A stretch of DNA of 29,328 bases from Sphingomonas bacterium (lineage in GTDB: Bacteria > Pseudomonadota > Alphaproteobacteria > Sphingomonadales > Sphingomonadaceae): the NCBI GenBank assembly GCA_026785965.1, contig JAJAYY010000111.1:1-29328 (forward strand), read 5' to 3'. The first letter of the stretch is position 1. Each line of letters begins with the position of its first letter. The position numbers and the translations under genes are program-made. A model generated the notes under the pieces. The model was not told the DNA's origin. It did no database searches and saw nothing but the letters and a program-made list of their open reading frames with translations. Of the stretch, positions 24,310 to 29,328 are shown one piece after another.

Positions 24310-26652
24310 ATGGCGGATGCCGAAACCATGATGCGCCGCGTGCAGGTCGCCAATCTCCCCCCCGCCGATAGCGGGCGCGGCGTCGCCCGGCTGCCGGTCA
24401 AGCTGATGACCGAGATGGGGCTGGCCGAGGGCGATGTGATCGAAATCGTCGGCAAGCGCTCGACCGCGGCGCGCGCGATCCGCCCGTATGGCGATGACGA
24501 AGGGCTCGACATCATCCGCCTTGATGGGCTCCAGCGCGCCAATGCCGGCGTCGGATCGGGCGACTTCGTCGAAGTCAAGAAAGCGGCGTCGAAGCCCGCC
24601 ACGAAGGTGGTGTTCGCACCGGCGCAGAATAATGTCCGCCTCCAGGGTTCGGCCGAAGCGCTCAAGCGCAGTTTCGAAGGCCGCCCGTTCACCGAGGGCG
24701 ATACGATCGCCACCGCCGGGCACCAACGCGTCAATGCCGACATGCCCGATCATATCCGGCAATTGTTGAATGCCCCCGCCTTCGCACTTCAGGAAGTACG
24801 GCTGATGGTGATGTCGGCGACTCCGCGCGGAATTGTCCACATCAATGCCAAGACGGTGGTTGAGCTGCTCCCTGAATATAAGGAGCAGGTCGGCGAGCGC
24901 CGCGCCGACGTTACCTATGACGATCTTGGCGGGATGAAGGACACGATTGACGCCTTGCGCGAGATGGTCGAGCTGCCGTTGCGCCACCCCGAATTGTTCC
25001 AGCGCCTCGGCGTCGATCCGCCCAAGGGGGTGCTGCTCCACGGCCCGCCCGGGACCGGCAAGACTCGCCTCGCGCGCGCAGTCGCCAATGAGAGCGAGGC
25101 GCAATTCTTCCATATCGCCGGCCCCGAGGTGATGGGCTCGGCTTATGGCGAGAGCGAGAAGAAGCTGCGCGACCTGTTCGAACAGGCCGCAGCCGCGGTA
25201 CCCTCGATCATTTTCATCGACGAGATTGATTCGATCGCGCCCAAACGAAGCCAGGTCTCGGGCGAAGCCGAAAAGCGCCTCGTCGCGCAATTGCTGACCC
25301 TGATGGACGGCATCGAACCGCGCCAGAATCTGGTCGTCATCGCCGCCACCAATCGCCCCGAGGCGCTCGACGAAGCGCTGCGCCGCCCGGGCCGCTTCGA
25401 TCGCGAGATCGTCGTCGGCGTCCCCGACCAGAATGGACGGCGCGAAATCCTTGGCATCCACACCCGCGGCATGCCGCTCGCCGAGGGAGTCGATCTCGAT
25501 GACCTTGCCAAGCGGACCTATGGGTTTGTCGGCGCCGACCTTGCCGCCTTGACCCGCGAAGCCGCGCTTGAGTCGGTGCGGCGGATCATGCCCAAGATCG
25601 ACCTCGCCAAGCAATCAATCCCGACCGAGATCCTCGATGCCCTGTCGGTCGACACCGCCGATTTTGAGAATGCGCTGAAACGTGTCCAGCCGTCGGCAAT
25701 GCGCGAAGTGATGGTCCAGGTCCCCGATGTGACGTGGGACGATGTCGGCGGGCTCGACGCAGCGCGCGACCGGCTGCGCGAAGGCGTCGAGCTGCCGCTC
25801 AAGCATCCCGAAGCGTTTCGCCGACTTGGCATTCGCCCGGCCAAGGGCTTCCTGCTTTACGGCCCGCCCGGGACCGGCAAGACGATGCTCGCCAAGGCCT
25901 GTGCGCGCGAGAGCCAGGCCAATTTCATCGCCACCAAATCGAGCGACCTGCTGTCGAAATGGTATGGCGAGAGCGAACAGCAGATCGCCCGCCTGTTCGC
26001 CCGCGCGCGTCAAGTTGCGCCGACCGTGATCTTTATCGATGAGCTTGACAGCCTGGTCCCGGCGCGCGGCGGCGGGATGGGCGAGCCACAAGTCACCGAA
26101 CGCGTCGTCAACACCATCCTCGCCGAGATGGATGGACTTGAAGAACTCAACAATGTCGTGCTGATCGGCGCCACCAACCGGCCCAATCTGATCGACCCGG
26201 CGCTGCTCCGTCCTGGACGGTTCGACGAGCTGATCTATGTCGGGGTGCCCGACACCGCCGGACGGCGGCGCATCCTCGCTATTCATACCAGCGCGATGCC
26301 GCTCGCCAAGGATGTCGACCTCGAATCGCTCGCGCGGCGCGCCGAGCGCTTCACCGGTGCCGATCTCGAGGACCTGGTCCGCCGCGCTGGCCTCACGGCG
26401 CTGCGCCGCGGGCTCGACAGCGCCGAAGTGACGATGAAAGATTTCGAGGCCGCCTTGACCGAGACTCGCGCCTCGGTGACCGACGAGATGCTCACCGATT
26501 ACGAGCGCATCCAGGACACCCTCAAGTCCGACGCGGTGCGACCGATCGGCGGAATCGGCTTCGTCACGCCGGGTATGCTCCAGCCGCGCTCGCCGGCGAA
26601 AGCCGCGCCTGCGCCAGCCGCGCCCCCTGCTCCGAAGCCAAGCGAACCCTAA
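24310..26652 (+). CDS. CDC48/VAT-type double AAA+ ATPase
   Basis: The 780-residue protein begins with an N-domain at about 1-190. Its double-psi barrel half opens VQVANLPPADSGRGVARLP with LAEGDVIEI. D1 has Walker A GPPGTGKT at 245-252, Walker B FIDEID with catalytic E305, pore Tyr279 in AYGESE, and arginine-finger segment RRPGRFDRE. D2 has Walker A at 518-525, Walker B E578, pore Trp551-Tyr552 in KWYGESE, and RPGRFDE. A Pro/Ala-rich tail ends the protein. Such hexamers unfold or segregate protein substrates. Aromatic pore residues in both rings resemble archaeal VAT more than eukaryotic p97, whose D1 lacks one. AGAGGAA precedes the ATG. The stop overlaps the convergent MFS gene. Confidence 0.95.
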   Translation: MADAETMMRRVQVANLPPADSGRGVARLPVKLMTEMGLAEGDVIEIVGKRSTAARAIRPYGDDEGLDIIRLDGLQRANAGVGSGDFVEVKKAASKPATKVVFAPAQNNVRLQGSAEALKRSFEGRPFTEGDTIATAGHQRVNADMPDHIRQLLNAPAFALQEVRLMVMSATPRGIVHINAKTVVELLPEYKEQVGERRADVTYDDLGGMKDTIDALREMVELPLRHPELFQRLGVDPPKGVLLHGPPGTGKTRLARAVANESEAQFFHIAGPEVMGSAYGESEKKLRDLFEQAAAAVPSIIFIDEIDSIAPKRSQVSGEAEKRLVAQLLTLMDGIEPRQNLVVIAATNRPEALDEALRRPGRFDREIVVGVPDQNGRREILGIHTRGMPLAEGVDLDDLAKRTYGFVGADLAALTREAALESVRRIMPKIDLAKQSIPTEILDALSVDTADFENALKRVQPSAMREVMVQVPDVTWDDVGGLDAARDRLREGVELPLKHPEAFRRLGIRPAKGFLLYGPPGTGKTMLAKACARESQANFIATKSSDLLSKWYGESEQQIARLFARARQVAPTVIFIDELDSLVPARGGGMGEPQVTERVVNTILAEMDGLEELNNVVLIGATNRPNLIDPALLRPGRFDELIYVGVPDTAGRRRILAIHTSAMPLAKDVDLESLARRAERFTGADLEDLVRRAGLTALRRGLDSAEVTMKDFEAALTETRASVTDEMLTDYERIQDTLKSDAVRPIGGIGFVTPGMLQPRSPAKAAPAPAAPPAPKPSEP

Positions 26653-27968
26653 GCGTGCGGGGCGGCGACCAAGCGGAGCCGCCCCCACGCTACCAACCCT
26701 AAGAGCAACGCCGCCGACACCGCGAACGGCCAGTGCGGATCGATCGCATAGAGCGCCATTCCGATGGTCGGCGCGGCAACGAAGCTGATCCCGTTGGCCG
26801 CCGTGATCACCCCCGCGACTCCGCCTTGCTCGGCGAGCGGGACGGCGAGGCTGGCGCCGCCGGTGAAGCCGGGGCGGGTGAAGCCGAAGCCAAGGCTGGC
26901 GATCCCGAACCCGAGCACCAGGCCGTACAAGTCGCCCGCGACCATTGTCACCAGAGTCCCCGCAGCGGCGATCGACGCCCCCCACAGGATCAACGCGCGC
27001 GGGGCCATGCGGAGCTTGGGAATGAGCCCCCATTGCGCGGCCAGCGTCGCCGCTGCGCCGGCCATCATCACGATCGAGATTGATTGTTCCGATCCGCGCG
27101 GTTCTAACCCGAGCCGGTCGATGACGAAGAAGCCAAGGCAGGTCAGAACCGCCGCCTGGGCGTGCCCCGACACCACCCCGGCGACGATCCAGTGGCGGAT
27201 CCGCGGATCGCTCCATTTGAGCTTGGCGGTGCCGCGTGGCGCGGTCGAGGCGACCACGCTCGCCCCGGTCGGCGGCGACGCGAGCGAGGGATAGCTCATC
27301 GCCGCACCATGCCCGCGGCGGTGGCCGTGGCGCGGCTGCTTGTCGTCGGGCAGCCACAGCAGGATCGCGACGAACACCACCACCGCGATCGCGGCGAACG
27401 CGAACAATGGTCCGGGCAGCCCGATGAACGGCAGCACGAATAGCGGCGCCAGCGCCGGCCCGACGATCGTCCCGAGGCCAAAGCTCGACGACAGCGAGGA
27501 CAGCGCCGCGACCCGCGCCGAGCGCCGCGTCTTGGACGCCAGATAGGCCTGCGTCGCGCTCGGCGTAGCACAGCCGAGCGAGCCGTAAATCGCGCGCGCC
27601 ATCCCGAACAGGACGAAGGTCAGCGTGCCAGAAATTACTCCCGCGAGCCCGTAGATTAGCACGATCCCGCACAGGATCATCGAGACGATGAACCCGCCGA
27701 CTCCGAGCAGGGTCAGCGCTTTTCGCCCGCGCCGGTCACTCATCCGCGCCCAATACGGTGCAAGCATCACCCACAAGATCGCCGACGAGGTGTAGGCGAT
27801 GGCGACCCACAGGTCGGCGATTCCGATCTCGCGGCCGATCGCCGGCATCACCGACTGGAGCGCGGTATTGCCCGCCGCCGCGACCAGCATCGCCGCGAAC
27901 AGGAGCAGGAAATGCGGCGTGGTCAGCGCGCTTCCGGCGACGCGCGCACGAGGAGATCGGGCAGCCAT
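26649..27968 (-). CDS. Major facilitator superfamily (MFS) transporter
   Basis: The 439-residue protein has about 12 transmembrane helices in two halves. Motif A after TM2 reads ARMSDRRGRKALTLLG. SLSSSFGLGTIVGPALAPLF is the TM5 motif-C-like segment often seen in proton antiporters. A charged, His-rich central loop (DDKQPRHGHRRGHG) joins the halves. The overall layout resembles drug/H+ antiporters of the TetA kind, but the substrate cannot be inferred. It is convergent with the AAA ATPase gene (CTAA overlap) and divergent from the methyltransferase gene, with 108 bases between. Confidence 0.9.
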   Translation of the reverse strand: MAARSPRARVAGSALTTPHFLLLFAAMLVAAAGNTALQSVMPAIGREIGIADLWVAIAYTSSAILWVMLAPYWARMSDRRGRKALTLLGVGGFIVSMILCGIVLIYGLAGVISGTLTFVLFGMARAIYGSLGCATPSATQAYLASKTRRSARVAALSSLSSSFGLGTIVGPALAPLFVLPFIGLPGPLFAFAAIAVVVFVAILLWLPDDKQPRHGHRRGHGAAMSYPSLASPPTGASVVASTAPRGTAKLKWSDPRIRHWIVAGVVSGHAQAAVLTCLGFFVIDRLGLEPRGSEQSISIVMMAGAAATLAAQWGLIPKLRMAPRALILWGASIAAAGTLVTMVAGDLYGLVLGFGIASLGFGFTRPGFTGGASLAVPLAEQGGVAGVITAANGISFVAAPTIGMALYAIDPHWPFAVSAALLLGLVAWGRLRLVAAPHA

Positions 27969-28076
27969 GTCGGCGCCTTAACCTCGCCGAGCCGTGCGCG
28001 ATAGCCGCCGGGACGCCTTGCCAAGCGGCGCGCCATTTGCGAACGCACCCCCCACGACTTTTCCCCGGAGCCGATT

Positions 28077-28709
28077 TTGAACGCCACCAGAGCCAGCCAC
28101 CTCAAGGCCCAGCGCCGCCGCTCGGGCCGCCCGGCGCACCCGCGCTGGCAATTCCTGCGCGGCTTCATCAAGCATCCGGTGATGGTCGGATCGATCATCC
28201 CGTCGAGCCGCACATTGATCGACAAGATGCTCGACCCGGTCGATTGGGATGCGACCCATTTGTTCGTCGAATATGGACCCGGCGTCGGCACCTTCACGCG
28301 CCCGATCCTCGACCGACTCGGCCCCGACGCGCGATTGATCGCGATCGATACCAATTCCGACTTCATCGATTATCTGCGCGCCGACATTGACGATCCGCGC
28401 CTGATCGCGGTCACCGGATCGGCTGCGGACGTCGAAACTATCGTCGCCGCGCATGGCTTCGATCATGCCGATTATGTCCTTTCCGGGCTGCCCTTTTCGA
28501 CCCTGCCGCCGGGCGTCGGCGAAGCCATCGGCAGCGCCACCGCCAAGGTCATCCGCAATGACGGGGCGTTCCTGGTGTATCAGTTCAGCCCCAAGGTGCG
28601 CGACTTCATCGCCCCATTCTTCGAGCGCCTCGAACGCGGCTTCGAATGGCGCAACGTGCCGCCCGCAACCTTGTTCTGGGCCTATCGGGAGCGCGGGAAC
28701 ACCAACTAA
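28077..28709 (+). CDS. SAM-dependent methyltransferase, phospholipid N-methyltransferase (PmtA)-like
   Basis: The 210-residue protein starts at a TTG at 28077 with GGAG seven bases upstream. A basic, amphipathic N-terminus (HLKAQRRRSGRPAHPRWQFLRGFIKHP) suits membrane binding. VGSIIPSSRTLIDKML is followed by SAM motif I EYGPGVGTFT and acidic motif II IAIDTNSDF. GLPFSTLPPGV replaces the usual motif IV. This order is that of bacterial PmtA-type enzymes and the related rRNA-dimethylase-like group; PmtA converts phosphatidylethanolamine to methylated forms. The adjacent convergent gene is also a phospholipid enzyme, which supports the lipid role. Assignment to lipid rather than another substrate is inference. 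Confidence 0.8.
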   Translation: MNATRASHLKAQRRRSGRPAHPRWQFLRGFIKHPVMVGSIIPSSRTLIDKMLDPVDWDATHLFVEYGPGVGTFTRPILDRLGPDARLIAIDTNSDFIDYLRADIDDPRLIAVTGSAADVETIVAAHGFDHADYVLSGLPFSTLPPGVGEAIGSATAKVIRNDGAFLVYQFSPKVRDFIAPFFERLERGFEWRNVPPATLFWAYRERGNTN

Positions 28710-28741
28710 ACCCCGATTGCGTTAAGCAACACCGGCCGACT

Positions 28742-29328
28742 TCAAACCCCCAAATTGAGCCGCCGCGTCACGCTGTAGTCGGCGCTGGTGACGAGATAGA
28801 AGCTTGCCGCCCAGCGGATGCGGTTGAACAGGCTGGAGCGCTGCTTGTGCAACGCGGGCGTGATCGGGGTCGAGTTGGCACATTCCTGCTCGAAATAAGC
28901 GCGCATCATCGTCGCGAACGCCGGATCATCGACCCGCAGCATCATCTCCAGGTTTAAATAGAGGCTGCGGATGTCGAAGTTCGACGAGCCGATGTGGACG
29001 ATGTCGTCGAGGATGACGAGCTTCGAATGGAGTTTGGCCGGGGCATATTCATACACCTCGACCCCGCGCCGCAGCAGGCGATTATAGGTGTGCCGCGCGG
29101 CTGAGATGGTGGCATTATTATCGGACTTGGCGGCGGTGATGATCCGCGCCCGGCCGCTGTCGGCAACCCGTGCAATGCGCCGCAGCATCGCCCAGGTGGG
29201 CGCGAAATAAGCCGCGATCATCTCGACATCGCCCGCCGACAACAGGTCGCGACAGGTCACTGCGGCCCATGGCGACAGCCCGCGCGTGGGCCCGCCGAAG
29301 GTCCACTGGAGCTTGCCGTGGGTCTCGC
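28742..29328 (-). CDS. Phospholipase D/cardiolipin synthase-type protein (C-terminal part; start outside window)
   Basis: About 195 residues of the C-terminal half are present and the frame is open to the window edge. The second HKD motif is visible as LHSKLVILDD followed by HIGSSNFDIRSLYLNLE, with the preceding AAKSDN and the NRLLRRGVEVYEYAPAKLH segment common to bacterial cardiolipin synthases. The chain ends DYSVTRRLNLGV, and the C-terminal FNRIRWAASFYLVTSADY resembles the tail of minor cardiolipin synthases. The family transfers phosphatidyl groups at the inner membrane. The first HKD motif must lie upstream of the window. A 32-base gap separates it from the convergent methyltransferase gene. 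Confidence 0.85.
   Translation of the reverse strand, partial: ETHGKLQWTFGGPTRGLSPWAAVTCRDLLSAGDVEMIAAYFAPTWAMLRRIARVADSGRARIITAAKSDNNATISAARHTYNRLLRRGVEVYEYAPAKLHSKLVILDDIVHIGSSNFDIRSLYLNLEMMLRVDDPAFATMMRAYFEQECANSTPITPALHKQRSSLFNRIRWAASFYLVTSADYSVTRRLNLGV

Noticed and set aside
24310..26652. Proteasome-activating ATPase (ARC/Mpa) or FtsH instead of CDC48
   Set aside because: There are two full AAA modules, no N-terminal coiled coil, no transmembrane helix and no HEXXH zinc-protease domain.
24082..27672. Two very long minus-strand open frames opposite the AAA ATPase and MFS genes
   Set aside because: They are antisense shadows caused by GC-rich codon bias. Their translations are Arg/Asp/Gly-rich without domains, while the plus-strand ATPase and minus-strand MFS frames are unmistakable.

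Overview
The window is about 29.3 kb of GC-rich, gene-dense chromosomal DNA. It fits an alphaproteobacterium of the sphingomonad type. The evidence is a yacG end next to tRNA-Phe, a CarD-family regulator, a CDC48-type AAA ATPase, DUF1489, paired GIN-domain (DUF2807) proteins, DUF885 and DUF418 proteins, and class III cyclase/TPR fusions. This placement rests on gene content and protein style, not on a 16S or marker-gene search. No integrase, transposase, phage gene or CRISPR array is visible.

Region 1 (1-5.0 kb) holds the 3' end of yacG, tRNA-Phe(GAA), the Na+/H+ antiporter nhaA, and an ECF sigma/anti-sigma pair. Divergent from the pair are a secreted subtilisin-like protease and a secreted Ser/Gly-rich repeat protein. 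Three identically spaced promoter-like elements (GGATGAARCG, then CGTT) lie in front of the sigma gene, the protease and the Ser/Gly protein. This suggests a small autoregulated envelope or secretion regulon.

Region 2 (5.0-10.5 kb) holds a DUF885 lipoprotein peptidase, a frameshifted TonB-C-domain protein, etfBA, a REP-like palindromic element and sucC. Region 3 (10.5-13.9 kb) holds dinB, carD with a clear terminator, and two tandem GIN-domain envelope proteins. Region 4 (13.9-18.4 kb) holds DUF1489, mgtE, a cyclophilin, a DUF418 membrane protein and a short-chain dehydrogenase.

Region 5 (18.4-24.05 kb, minus strand) is a head-to-tail tandem of three paralogous genes. Each encodes a class III nucleotide cyclase domain, a TolB-like domain and TPRs, and the genes abut or overlap by one base. 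All three keep the full set of cyclase catalytic residues. Upstream is a 260-base regulatory region with two TCGCA-N2-TGCGA palindromes and a strong plus-strand terminator that has no gene before it, so it is a candidate small RNA or attenuator. A bacterial CDC48/VAT-like double-ring AAA ATPase follows.

Region 6 (26.6-29.3 kb) holds an MFS transporter, a phospholipid N-methyltransferase-like enzyme and the C-terminal part of a phospholipase-D/cardiolipin-synthase-type protein that runs off the window. Five of the seven convergent gene pairs share the same four-base overlapping stop (YTAR), which shows extreme compaction.
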